From Ruminiclostridium papyrosolvens C7 (GTDB lineage Bacteria > Bacillota > Clostridia > Acetivibrionales > DSM-1351), in the NCBI RefSeq assembly GCF_000421965.1, contig NZ_ATAY01000033.1, positions 1 through 64,000 on the forward strand: 64,000 nucleotides of DNA. The letters are read 5' to 3'. Shown here in pieces: positions 9,065-16,875 of the stretch. The notes beneath the pieces are model-generated. The model worked only from the letters and a program-made list of their open reading frames with translations. It was not told the origin of the DNA and did not search any database. The translations under genes were made by a program, and so were the position numbers. Positions within the stretch are counted from its first letter, which is position 1, and every line of letters begins with the position of its first letter.

Positions 9065-9694
9065 CTACTTACGGGATATACTGTGTGTATTATCTGCAGA
9101 CCTTTTATAAATAAAATCTGGGTTCAGCTCTTCTACGAATGCTTTTACCCAAGCCTCCCTAAGTTCATAAAAATTATTCACATTTCCCTCAACCTTTTTC
9201 CAATATGGTGTATGAAGGCATATTGCAGACTTCCAGACAAACTCGTTATCGCTGCTTGATACTATTTCGTTCACACGGTCACAGGGCATTCCCTCAAGGA
9301 TATAGTCATTCAATGCGTTAAATACATCCTCCGGTACAGATGTTTCTCCTTTATAATCTCCGGCGGCACCTCTTCCCTGATTTTTATAAATCTCAGTCAA
9401 ATCATTCTTATAATCTATGCTCCTGTTTAATACCTGAGTTACAATAGCCGCCTGTCTTAATTCTGCACTTTCTATTCTTTCCTGAAGCCACCCGTGTATA
9501 TTTGAGGTATCAATCAATTGTTCCAAGGGCTCAGAACCCAAAGGAGGGCCGTGTTTTTCGTTTATATCCTGAACCCAGGTGCCTACCGGTAATTCCTTTT
9601 CCTGAGCCCATTTAATAATATCCATCTCAATTTTTTCATACCAGATAATTTTGTTGTAAAGCCAGTAATGTATTTTACCAAGAAACAGACTCAT
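9065..9694 (-). CDS. Conserved hypothetical protein, co-transcribed with hemerythrin
   Basis: I do not recognise this 209-aa soluble protein. It is Trp- and Glu-rich and mostly helical, with a YWLYNKIIWYEK N-terminal helix, a conserved-looking KHGPPLG turn, and a C-terminal CLHTPYWKKVEGNV segment with Cys and His that could bind metal. No signal peptide or membrane helix is seen. The start is supported by GGAGG 6 nt upstream. It is the first gene of a two-gene operon with the hemerythrin (13-bp gap), which suggests a link to oxygen or iron handling. That link is inferred from position only. Confidence 0.6.
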   Translation of the reverse strand: MSLFLGKIHYWLYNKIIWYEKIEMDIIKWAQEKELPVGTWVQDINEKHGPPLGSEPLEQLIDTSNIHGWLQERIESAELRQAAIVTQVLNRSIDYKNDLTEIYKNQGRGAAGDYKGETSVPEDVFNALNDYILEGMPCDRVNEIVSSSDNEFVWKSAICLHTPYWKKVEGNVNNFYELREAWVKAFVEELNPDFIYKRSADNTHSISRK

Positions 9695-9831
9695 GTTTTC
9701 CTCCGTTAAAGTTTATATTTATTTGTTCTTTAGTATTTTGTTCTCAAGTGCTAATTTTTATTTAACACACTCAATTAATGAAACTTGAATATTATATTAT
9801 AGAATTTCTTGTATTATTTGGAGGAATAATT

Positions 9832-10647
9832 ATGGAGTATACCATAAAGACAGAGCAGGATGTAAATATTTATGTAAATGATATTAATCCTTATGGTAAA
9901 AAAACGATTCTTTTTGTACACGGCTGGCCATTAAGCCATAGGGCATTTGAATATCAATTTAATGTACTTCCTAAAATGGGATACAGATGTATTGGTATGG
10001 ATACAAGAGGCTTCGGAAATTCAAGTAAGCCTTTTTGGGGTTATGACTACAACAGGTTGGCTGAAGATGTCCGTTGTGTAGTTGATGCATTGAAGCTTAA
10101 AAACTTCGTTCTGACAGGCCATTCAATGGGAGGTGCTACTGTTATACGCTATATGTCGCTATTCAATGGATATGGTGTTTCAAAGCTGGCACTGTTTGCT
10201 GCTGCTGCACCAAGTCTGACTATGCGCCCCGACTTTCCTTACGGTCTTCCCAAAGAAGATATAACAAAAATAATCCAGAGTGTATATGTCAACCGCCCAC
10301 AAATGCTTCTGGATACTGCACCAATGTTTTTTTACAAACCGATAACCAAGGCCTTATCTGACTGGTTTTTCCAACTTGGCTTTGAGGCAGCCAGCTGGGC
10401 AACGGCAGAATGTGCCAAAACCTTCCGGGACGAAAGCCTTTTTAACGACCTTCCCAAAATTCAGGTTCCCACCCTGATACTTCACGGCGTACACGACCGT
10501 GTTTGCCTGTTTCCTTTGGCAGAAGTCATGAGAAAGGCCATTAGAAACTCAAGGCTCGTACCTTTTGAATACAGCGGACACAGTCTGTTTTTCGAGGAAA
10601 AAGATAAGTTTAATATGGAATTGGTCCGATTCGCCGATAAGCTATAG
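9832..10647 (+). CDS. Alpha/beta-hydrolase, arylesterase / non-heme haloperoxidase-like
   Basis: The 271-aa enzyme has the alpha/beta-hydrolase triad: the nucleophile Ser98 in GHSMGG, an Asp in HGVHDRV near residue 225, and a His in SGHSLFF near 255. The oxyanion HGWPL motif is at 30-34. Overall layout matches the arylesterase/perhydrolase group (ester or lactone hydrolysis). The longest frame opens at 9778, but GGAGG at 9820-9824 sets the ATG at 9832 as the start. It is monocistronic and followed by its own terminator. The substrate cannot be told. Confidence 0.82.
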   Translation: MEYTIKTEQDVNIYVNDINPYGKKTILFVHGWPLSHRAFEYQFNVLPKMGYRCIGMDTRGFGNSSKPFWGYDYNRLAEDVRCVVDALKLKNFVLTGHSMGGATVIRYMSLFNGYGVSKLALFAAAAPSLTMRPDFPYGLPKEDITKIIQSVYVNRPQMLLDTAPMFFYKPITKALSDWFFQLGFEAASWATAECAKTFRDESLFNDLPKIQVPTLILHGVHDRVCLFPLAEVMRKAIRNSRLVPFEYSGHSLFFEEKDKFNMELVRFADKL

Positions 10648-10668
10648 GGTTAAGTCAAAACAGTAAAA

Positions 10669-10706
10669 AATAATTGCTTGAATGAATATTTCAAGCAGTT
10701 ATTTTT
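10669..10706 (+). terminator. Intrinsic terminator after the hydrolase gene
   Basis: A 12-bp stem (10671-10682 with 10690-10701, one G-U pair) with a 7-nt loop ends in TTATTTTT, 20 bp after the stop codon. Confidence 0.75.
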
Positions 10707-10921
10707 ATACATTTTTTTTACAACAATACTCCTATTAATGTATTATGTTAATTATTTCTTGCTAACAAATTAATATATTCTAATTGAATTATTTTTTCAT
10801 CCTTGCTATTATTATCTAGTCACTATATTTAGGGTAGTAAACTGTTAGAAGACAAAAGTGGCTATAATAATCTTTTTTATTTTAATTAGGGAAAAAATAT
10901 ATTAATAAGGAGTGTATTAAA

Positions 10922-12430
10922 ATGACGCAAAAGAGGGATCAGTGGGGGTCAAAAGCCGGATTTATCCTTGCTGCCATTGGCTCAGCTGTGGGGCTGGGTA
11001 ATATATGGAGATATCCGTATGTACTCTATTCCAACGGCGGAGGTGCTTTTCTTATCCCATATTTCTTCGCCATATTGACTGCCGGAATACCGTTAATGAT
11101 TATGGAGTATGGGTTGGGACACAAATTTAAAGGTTCTCCACCCTTGGCATTTGCCAGAGCAAATAAAAAGTGGGAGTGGCTGGGTTGGTGGCCGAGTATT
11201 AATTCATTTATTATATTGACATACTACACTCTAATACTTAGTTGGGCCGTCAATTACCTGTTTTTGAGCTTTACGCAGGCCTGGGGCTCTGATACCAATT
11301 CATTTTTCTTTAAGGACTTTTTAAAAATGTCTGATAGTCCTTTTAAGCTAGGTGGATTTGTATGGCCGGTATTTGTTGGGATTACTATTATCTGGCTTCT
11401 AAATTGGTTTGTATGTTATAAAGGAGTTTCCGGCGGAATCGAAAAGTTAAATAAGATTCTGCTTCCCACCCTTGTAGTTGCAATGATAATCATTGTTATC
11501 AGGGGCGTAACTCTTCCGGGAGCAAGTCTTGGATTGAACAAGCTATTTACACCGGATTGGTCAAAAGTACTGGAGCCAAAAGTCTGGATAGCTGCATATG
11601 GTCAGGTTTTCTTTTCATTGAGCCTCGCTATGGGTATTATGATTACTTATTCTAGTTATCTTCCAAAAAAGACAGATATAAACAATAGTGCATTTATGAC
11701 AGCCTTTGCCAACTGTGGATTTGAGTTCCTGTCTGCAATAGGAGTTTTCGGAATATTAGGATACATGGCTTCAACACAGGGGGTAGGGGTAGATAAAGTT
11801 GCTTCACAGGGTATCGGGCTTGCATTTGTAGCTTTCCCTAAAGTGTTTACGGTTATGGGAGGAATAGGCAAGTTCTTTGGCGTGTTATTCTTTATATGTC
11901 TTGTTTTTGCCGGAATAACTTCTTCCATATCTCTGGTTGAAGCTTCGTCCTCTGCATTGATTGATAAAACAGGAGCCGGAAGAAAAAAAGTTGTTTCTTT
12001 GGTTTGCCTTGTTGGGTATGCCATAAGTATAGTTTATTCTACCGGAGCAGGGTTATATTTCCTTGATATTATAGACAACTTTGTAAATTCATATGGAATT
12101 GTAACTGTAGGCTTACTCGAAGCGGTAACCATAGGATGGTTGTTCGGAGCTTCTAAGATAAGAGAACATACCAATCCCATTTCCTATTTTTCAGTAGGAA
12201 AGTGGTGGAATGTGATGGTAAAATTCGTAACTCCATCTGTCCTGACCTTCATGATTATTTCTAACGTTATAAATGAAATTATGAAACCATACGGAGGATA
12301 TTCACAAAAAGCACTGCTTGCATTCGGTTGGAGTGTGGTAATAATAGGAATTGGTTTATCTTTGATATTATGTCAAAGACCTTGGAAGGACAGAAGTATT
12401 ACCTCTTATAATTCTGAGGAGGTGAAGTAG
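10922..12430 (+). CDS. Sodium-dependent NSS-family amino acid symporter
   Basis: The 502-aa membrane protein has about 11-12 transmembrane helices and the NSS signature near the N-terminus (GSAVGLGNIWRYPYVLYSNG, GAFLIPYF, then GIPLMIMEYGLG). Residues around the TM1 unwound region (AVGLGN) bind substrate and sodium in this fold (LeuT, MetP). It imports an amino acid with Na+; the exact one is unknown. AAGGAG precedes the ATG. Its 3' end carries the ribosome site of a 35-aa MetS-like gene. That pairing is typical of bacterial MetP/MetS methionine/alanine transporters, so those substrates are the first guess. Confidence 0.9.
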   Translation: MTQKRDQWGSKAGFILAAIGSAVGLGNIWRYPYVLYSNGGGAFLIPYFFAILTAGIPLMIMEYGLGHKFKGSPPLAFARANKKWEWLGWWPSINSFIILTYYTLILSWAVNYLFLSFTQAWGSDTNSFFFKDFLKMSDSPFKLGGFVWPVFVGITIIWLLNWFVCYKGVSGGIEKLNKILLPTLVVAMIIIVIRGVTLPGASLGLNKLFTPDWSKVLEPKVWIAAYGQVFFSLSLAMGIMITYSSYLPKKTDINNSAFMTAFANCGFEFLSAIGVFGILGYMASTQGVGVDKVASQGIGLAFVAFPKVFTVMGGIGKFFGVLFFICLVFAGITSSISLVEASSSALIDKTGAGRKKVVSLVCLVGYAISIVYSTGAGLYFLDIIDNFVNSYGIVTVGLLEAVTIGWLFGASKIREHTNPISYFSVGKWWNVMVKFVTPSVLTFMIISNVINEIMKPYGGYSQKALLAFGWSVVIIGIGLSLILCQRPWKDRSITSYNSEEVK

Positions 12431-12538
12431 ATGACTGCTACATCCATAGCTTTCTTTCTATTTGGCGCGATTTTCCTCTGGGGTGGACTTGCTGTAACAA
12501 TCACGATTGCAGTTAAGAATGAAACTAAAAATAGATAA
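12431..12538 (+). CDS. MetS-like small subunit of the NSS transporter (35 aa)
   Basis: This tiny gene follows the symporter stop with zero gap and has GAGGAGGTGA in the end of the symporter gene as its ribosome site. It encodes one transmembrane helix (SIAFFLFGAIFLWGGLAV) with a short basic tail (VKNETKNR). The size, Gly-Gly in the helix and position match the MetS-type accessory subunits of bacterial NSS carriers, which are needed for activity of MetP in Corynebacterium. It is followed directly by a strong terminator, so the operon is just these two genes. Confidence 0.85.
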   Translation: MTATSIAFFLFGAIFLWGGLAVTITIAVKNETKNR

Positions 12539-12573
12539 AAAACAAGGGGCTGCGTGCAGCCCCTTGTTTTTTT
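12537..12573. terminator. Bidirectional intrinsic terminator
   Basis: A 16-bp stem (12537-12552, 12557-12572), 4-nt loop and flanking A/T runs lie between the transporter operon and the convergent spore-protein gene. Confidence 0.88.
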
Positions 12574-12802
12574 AATCTTCTCTGCGCTTCTGGTCCAAGG
12601 CTTCATCTCTTATTTCTGCTCTGAAGCCTTCAAGTGCATCACGTCTTCTGTCATTTTTTTCTTCCAAGGTTTTTGCCATTTTACTGTCATCAGTTTTTTC
12701 AATCAGTTCATCTGCTGCTTCCATATTTCTGATTGTATGATTGATATTGGCTTGTATTCTTTCTACATTATCACTTCTGTCATCCGGTTTAGACTTATGC
12801 AT
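12572..12802 (-). CDS. tlp: Small acid-soluble spore protein Tlp
   Basis: The 76-aa hydrophilic helical protein carries the Tlp family hallmark KPDDRSDNVERIQANINHT near the N-terminus and a KNDRRRDALEGFRAEI C-terminal helix. Tlp is a minor small acid-soluble protein made in the forespore under sigma-G control. The longest frame begins 17 codons earlier, but GAGGAGG 8 nt before the ATG at 12802 and homology to the family start favour this shorter form. The presence of Tlp indicates an endospore former. Confidence 0.85.
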   Translation of the reverse strand: MHKSKPDDRSDNVERIQANINHTIRNMEAADELIEKTDDSKMAKTLEEKNDRRRDALEGFRAEIRDEALDQKRRED

Positions 12803-12833
12803 ATAAATATCCTCCTCTGATTTACAATATTTT

Positions 12834-13184
12834 TTAGTCTTTGTCATCATCAATCTTAATCTCGACGGCTCCGGATTGTTCCATAACCGACTTTACTTCC
12901 TGAGCTTTGTGTCTTGCAGCTTTAACAAACACTACTATTCCGCTGTTATGATTCAATTCGTTTAAACTTTCAAGAAAAGACTTTAACCTGCCGGGGTCAT
13001 CCTGTTCAGTTTTCACGGTGGCACTTATATGATTATCTATGGCATCAGCATTCATGCTTCGAAACTTTGCTTCATCGAAACTGCTGATTATCATATCCTG
13101 CCTGTTGATTCCGCTGTTTCTAAGTGAATCAACTACACCGCCTACCTGACCCGGTTCCAAAAATCTACCTATTATTTTAATAAT
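12834..13184 (-). CDS. Small alpha/beta protein, probably with an ATT start
   Basis: This is a hypothetical protein of about 116 aa with alternating strands and helices: EPGQVGGVVDSLRNSG, IISSFDEAKF, ISATVKTEQDD, GIVVFVKAARH, then an acidic tail. It looks like a small stress- or spore-associated ferredoxin-like fold, but I do not recognise a named family. No ATG or GTG exists between the upstream in-frame stop (13221) and the body. A TTG at 13160 has no ribosome site, whereas GGGAGGG at 13188-13194 sits just before ATT codons at 13184 and 13181. Using ATT adds a beta strand, IIKIIGRF, that completes the fold. It is directly upstream of tlp on the same strand. Confidence 0.55.
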   Translation of the reverse strand: MIKIIGRFLEPGQVGGVVDSLRNSGINRQDMIISSFDEAKFRSMNADAIDNHISATVKTEQDDPGRLKSFLESLNELNHNSGIVVFVKAARHKAQEVKSVMEQSGAVEIKIDDDKD

Positions 13185-13287
13185 AAATCCCTCCCTGCTT
13201 GCTGTGCCGTGGTAAGAGAACTAATTAAAATAGATTTATTCTTTTTATATTGTGTCCAAAAAATATTTTTGTAAAAAGGTAAAAAAA

Positions 13288-14046
13288 TCAAAAAAACGAA
13301 CCATAGCTGCAACACCCGATTGCACCGTTAAATTGCGGTTCTTGAAGCTTTATTATTTCATCAAAATCATTTGCAAGGTAATAGGCAAGTGATTTGCTTT
13401 TTGCTACTCCTCCCGACATAACCAGCCTTTTTCCTTTAAATTTAAAAAGCAAGGGTCTAAGTTTCCTATAAAGCGAATAATTTACTCCGGCACATAATCT
13501 CTCCATTGAAACCCCTTCCGCTATTTTACCTATGAGTTCCGATTCTGAAAAAACAGAACAGGTGGAGTTCAGCTCTACAGGTGCTTCGTAGTATTCTGTT
13601 AATTTTTCAAGTGAAATTTCCAGAACTCCTGCCATATTTTCCAGATATCTTCCACAAGAGGCAGCACACTTATCATTCATCTCCAAGTCAGTTATAAGGC
13701 CTTTTTCCACCTTTACTACCTTTACATCCTGGCCTCCTACATCCAGCAAGATGAATTCTTTCAAATTGGTTTGATGAATTGCTCCGTATACATGAGCCTT
13801 TATTTCTGTTATTTGCCTGAACATACTGATATCTGTGTTATTCCTGCCATATCCCGTTGATACTGCAACAACCTCTTCACTAATTCCCAGCCTGCTTACA
13901 TCAACCTTCAGTTTTCCATTATTATATGAACAGTAGTTTTTATAAAAAGCCATTGTACTGATTTTTTGTTTATGTATGATTGAATCTTTATCCATAAGAA
14001 CTATTTTTACTTCCCTGCTACCCATATCAATTCCAAGTCTTTTCAT
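13288..14046 (-). CDS. 2-hydroxyacyl-CoA dehydratase activase-type ATPase (BcrAD/BadFG family)
   Basis: The 252-aa ASKHA-fold ATPase opens with GIDMGSREVKIVLMD (phosphate loop 1), has LLDVGGQDVK (adenosine/phosphate region) and two Cys that form the intersubunit [4Fe-4S] cluster of the dimer: the KCAASCGRYLE and STCSVF motifs. It uses ATP to inject one low-potential electron into its partner. Its start overlaps the stop of the upstream dehydratase gene in a TAATG junction, so the two are translationally coupled. Length fits the small activators that pair with a single HgdB-like subunit, as for double-cubane cluster proteins. Confidence 0.88.
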   Translation of the reverse strand: MKRLGIDMGSREVKIVLMDKDSIIHKQKISTMAFYKNYCSYNNGKLKVDVSRLGISEEVVAVSTGYGRNNTDISMFRQITEIKAHVYGAIHQTNLKEFILLDVGGQDVKVVKVEKGLITDLEMNDKCAASCGRYLENMAGVLEISLEKLTEYYEAPVELNSTCSVFSESELIGKIAEGVSMERLCAGVNYSLYRKLRPLLFKFKGKRLVMSGGVAKSKSLAYYLANDFDEIIKLQEPQFNGAIGCCSYGSFF

Positions 14047-15044
14047 TACTTAAGCCCCCTTAAATCTCCCAGCATATCCAAAAAGGCTTCAAGCCTCAGC
14101 TTTGTCCGTGAATCAAGACAATTGGACTTGTCTCCCTCTATGGTAAATACAGGAATGTCAAGTTCCTGTTTTATTACAATGTCCTGTATGGCTCTGTGAC
14201 AAAAGGACTGAGTATAATGGACAATGCCGTCAAGCTTTCTAATCCCAATTTGTTTTTTTATTTCCATAAGCCTGAATTCCAAATCATACGGATAAGTGTA
14301 ATCATAATACTGTTCGTATATATTTTTAGCTTGTTCTGCCCTTGGAAAGGAAAATTCTCTTTGCACTTCATTATATACAAAACAAGCATTAAACCTTTCG
14401 ACATATTCAAAAACATCACAAATCATTGGCGGTACACCTATATAACCCAGTCTCAACACCTGTTTTCTCGGCTGTCTTTTTGTAATTTCACTTATTTTTG
14501 CTTCAAGGAATTCGGCACATTTTTGCGGGTTCCCGTCAAAGTCGCTTAAGGTTACCTGTGATATATGATTTTCAAAGCCCGTAGCCTTATTGTCTATGTA
14601 AGTAAGTTCATCAATAGCTTTGGCGCGGTCTCTTATGGCATTCAAAGTCTTTCTTACAGTTTCCGCCTGTTCTGGACTGACATTAAAAGCTTTCATAAAT
14701 TTATTTAATTCTAAAGTGACATCTGCAATGTTATGACATAACGGATAAGAAAAGTGATACACTTTTATTCCTCTTGTCTTCAGAACCTCAAGCAATGCTC
14801 CGGTATTGGAACAGTCCCCCTCCTGAACCCCCACAATTTCACTTATACCATATCGCAGACATGCTCCATAAATTCCTTTTATCCATGCACAGGAACTTTT
14901 GGGAAAGCCGTCTCTTTCCGCCCTTTCTATATCCTCTGAATAGCTATCGCCGGATATAAATACATTATTCAGGTCAATTACATTGCATTTTGCTGCAAGC
15001 AGTATTTCTACAGGAACTGTAGTTGTAATTCCGATTTTTCTCAT
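14046..15044 (-). CDS. HgdB-like 2-hydroxyacyl-CoA dehydratase / double-cubane cluster protein
   Basis: The 332-aa iron-sulfur protein belongs to the D-component family: an N-terminal TTTVPVEILLAA strand, CAWIKGIYGAC, EGDCSNTG and PLCHN Cys motifs that ligate a cluster, and the later QSFCHRAIQD motif. It has only one such subunit and one activase, with no CoA transferase, which fits the stand-alone YjiM/YjiL or double-cubane type better than a true fermentation dehydratase. The start at 15044 is chosen because GGAGGA is 6 nt upstream; the longest frame begins 17 codons earlier inside the leader. Expression is likely controlled by the structured leader upstream. Confidence 0.82.
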   Translation of the reverse strand: MRKIGITTTVPVEILLAAKCNVIDLNNVFISGDSYSEDIERAERDGFPKSSCAWIKGIYGACLRYGISEIVGVQEGDCSNTGALLEVLKTRGIKVYHFSYPLCHNIADVTLELNKFMKAFNVSPEQAETVRKTLNAIRDRAKAIDELTYIDNKATGFENHISQVTLSDFDGNPQKCAEFLEAKISEITKRQPRKQVLRLGYIGVPPMICDVFEYVERFNACFVYNEVQREFSFPRAEQAKNIYEQYYDYTYPYDLEFRLMEIKKQIGIRKLDGIVHYTQSFCHRAIQDIVIKQELDIPVFTIEGDKSNCLDSRTKLRLEAFLDMLGDLRGLK

Positions 15045-15067
15045 AAAAAATCCTCCAAACGTAAAGA

Positions 15068-15161
15068 AAAAAGGGCATATGCCCTTTGTAAACAAAATAA
15101 GCTATCCTTCCGATAGCAGGCCCGTAGTTTTGTTTACAGACAGGATGGTTACGAACTGTCT
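15068..15161 (-). promoter_or_regulatory. Structured 5' leader with terminator-like hairpin (riboswitch-like)
   Basis: Read on the minus strand, the leader has three nested elements: a hairpin (15156-15161 with 15138-15143), a long stem (15128-15138 with 15087-15097) enclosing a 6-bp GCTATC/GATAGC hairpin, and a GGGCATATGCCC hairpin followed by six U (about 15069-15087). The last overlaps the base of the long stem by one or two bases, as in an attenuator. The ribosome site GGAGGA follows. I do not recognise a known riboswitch class. Arrangement supports ligand- or condition-dependent attenuation, which is inference. Confidence 0.5.
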
Positions 15162-15176
15162 TATGAATTTATTGTA

Positions 15177-15206
15177 ATTGTAGCAGTATGCTGTAAGCAA
15201 AGTCAA
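15177..15206 (-). promoter_or_regulatory. Sigma-A promoter of the dehydratase/activase operon
   Basis: On the minus strand TTGACT (15206-15201) and TACAAT (15182-15177) are 18 bp apart. The start point would fall near 15170, giving a leader of about 125 nt that contains the hairpins described above. Confidence 0.6.
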
Positions 15207-15312
15207 TGATTACAAGAAAACAAAAATTTAACACGTATTATAAAAACTCTATAGGTTACATTATGATAGCAGGAAAAAGCATTTACTTATTTTTCACTTG
15301 GAGGGATAGTTC

Positions 15313-16849
15313 TTGAGAGATATTGCTGACAAAATGAAATTTCTGGCCTTTACATTTCTGTCATTGTTTTTTTCTATCCATGTGGCTGCTGACTCTGCTG
15401 CTCAGAGCGAAATCCAACCCTCTTCCGAGAATAATGCCTCAAAAGCCATTAATACTAATTGGCCTTTCAATACCTATATTTTTGCTGCTTTTGAGTATTT
15501 ATGGTGTAGGTCGTATTTTGAACCGACTTAATGAAAAAAAAACTATATTAACCATCCTTTCAATTTACTTCACCGTACAGGTCGTATATATTTTAATGTT
15601 TCCGGTAAATGCCTATGAAGATGCTGCTATTGTAGAAGGCTTTGCACGGGAATTTCTCCATGGCAAGTTTTCTTCTCTGGGAGTAGGTAATTATCTTGGA
15701 TATTACCCAAATAACATAGGTATTACATTGCTTTTTTCTTTCCTTTATTTATTTCTTCCTGATAATCTTCTTACTCTCAGGTTTTGCAATGTAATATTTT
15801 CAACTTTGACTGCCTGGCTGACGTATAGGCTTTACAAGGAACTTTTTCCTAATGAAGTAAATTATTCCTGTGGCGTACTGCTAATGACTGTCTGTTTTCT
15901 GCCTGCAATTATTCTGGACAACCTTACATATGGCGATACTATAAGTACTTCCCTTTGCACTGCAGGACTCCTTAACTCTGTAAGATTTGTAAGGACTTCC
16001 CTTGTAAAATATGCAATATACACGGCATTGCTCCTTATGCTGGGGAATTTTACAAGAAGCGTTGCACTGTTGTTTTTGCTTGCAGTTCTGGTTTACTGGA
16101 CACTAAACAGCAAAGTTTTCAGTCGCACACTAAATTCAAAAAAAGTCATTGCAGGAATTATCATAGCAATATTTGCGTTCTCACTACCCCTGAGATTATT
16201 CAGTTTTATAGGATTTAAAAGCGGTATTATAGATGAACCGGTTGGTATTCATGCAAATCCCATATGGAGATGGATTAACATAGGATTCCCATCTGACAGT
16301 AAGCTGGGCTATTGGGACGGAGGGCGTAATACATCTATATTTGTTTCACGCTACAAGTGCGACCCCAAAATGGCTTCCAGATTTTTTATCCACGATATTA
16401 TTGATAAATATGAGAACATAGGAAGAAAAAATACTTTAAAAGGATATATTAAAAAAACCTTCTGGACATGGACAGAAGGAACCTACAATGTTAATTTTTA
16501 CGGTTTAAGCCAAACACTTAAACCTGAGAATTTCAAACTCTACAATACTCCCCTCATAAAATATGCAGAACCAGGTGACAAAATCCTAAGAGGAGCTCTG
16601 GACTGGTTTTTGCACACGTACAACTGGATAACCCTCGCCCTGGTAGCCTATTATCTTTGGAGCTGTGTAAAGTATAGGGATTTTAAAACTGAACTTCTGG
16701 TTTATACCATATTATTTTATCTGGGGTTTTACTTTTTCTGGGAAGTAAAATCAAGATACCTGTTCGGATTATACCCTATTCTTATAATATTGTCATATAA
16801 TTCAATCGGACTAATTGTAAAACAGGGTCAGCGGAAGTTTTTCCACTGA
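15313..16849 (+). CDS. GT39/PMT-like multi-pass glycosyltransferase with a frame break near its start
   Basis: The body (frame of 15380-16849) has about 11 transmembrane helices and an extracytoplasmic EDAAIVEGFA motif after the first helix, as in polyprenyl-phosphate-sugar-dependent GT-C enzymes (protein mannosyltransferase/ArnT type). Such enzymes transfer a sugar to protein, lipid or wall polymer outside the membrane. The only good ribosome site, GGAGGG, belongs to a TTG at 15313 in another frame, which encodes a membrane helix (FLAFTFLSLFFSIHVAA) and then stops at 15529-15531. Removing one A from the AAAA at 15441-15444 would join the two parts into one protein of about 511 aa. ATG 15380 has no ribosome site. 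Confidence 0.7.
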
Positions 16850-16854
16850 CCCTG
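16823..16854 (-). terminator. Intrinsic terminator of the aldo/keto reductase gene
   Basis: A 14-bp stem with one mismatch (16823-16836, 16841-16854) and a 4-nt loop is followed on the minus strand by TTTTA. It also overlaps the stop of the convergent glycosyltransferase gene. Confidence 0.65.
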
Positions 16855-16875
16855 AATAAAACTCAGATATGGTTA

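Noticed and set aside
15313..15531. A separate 72-aa secreted peptide
   Set aside because: Its hydrophobic start fits as the first helix of the GT39-like enzyme, and the frame ends without its own terminator inside that gene.
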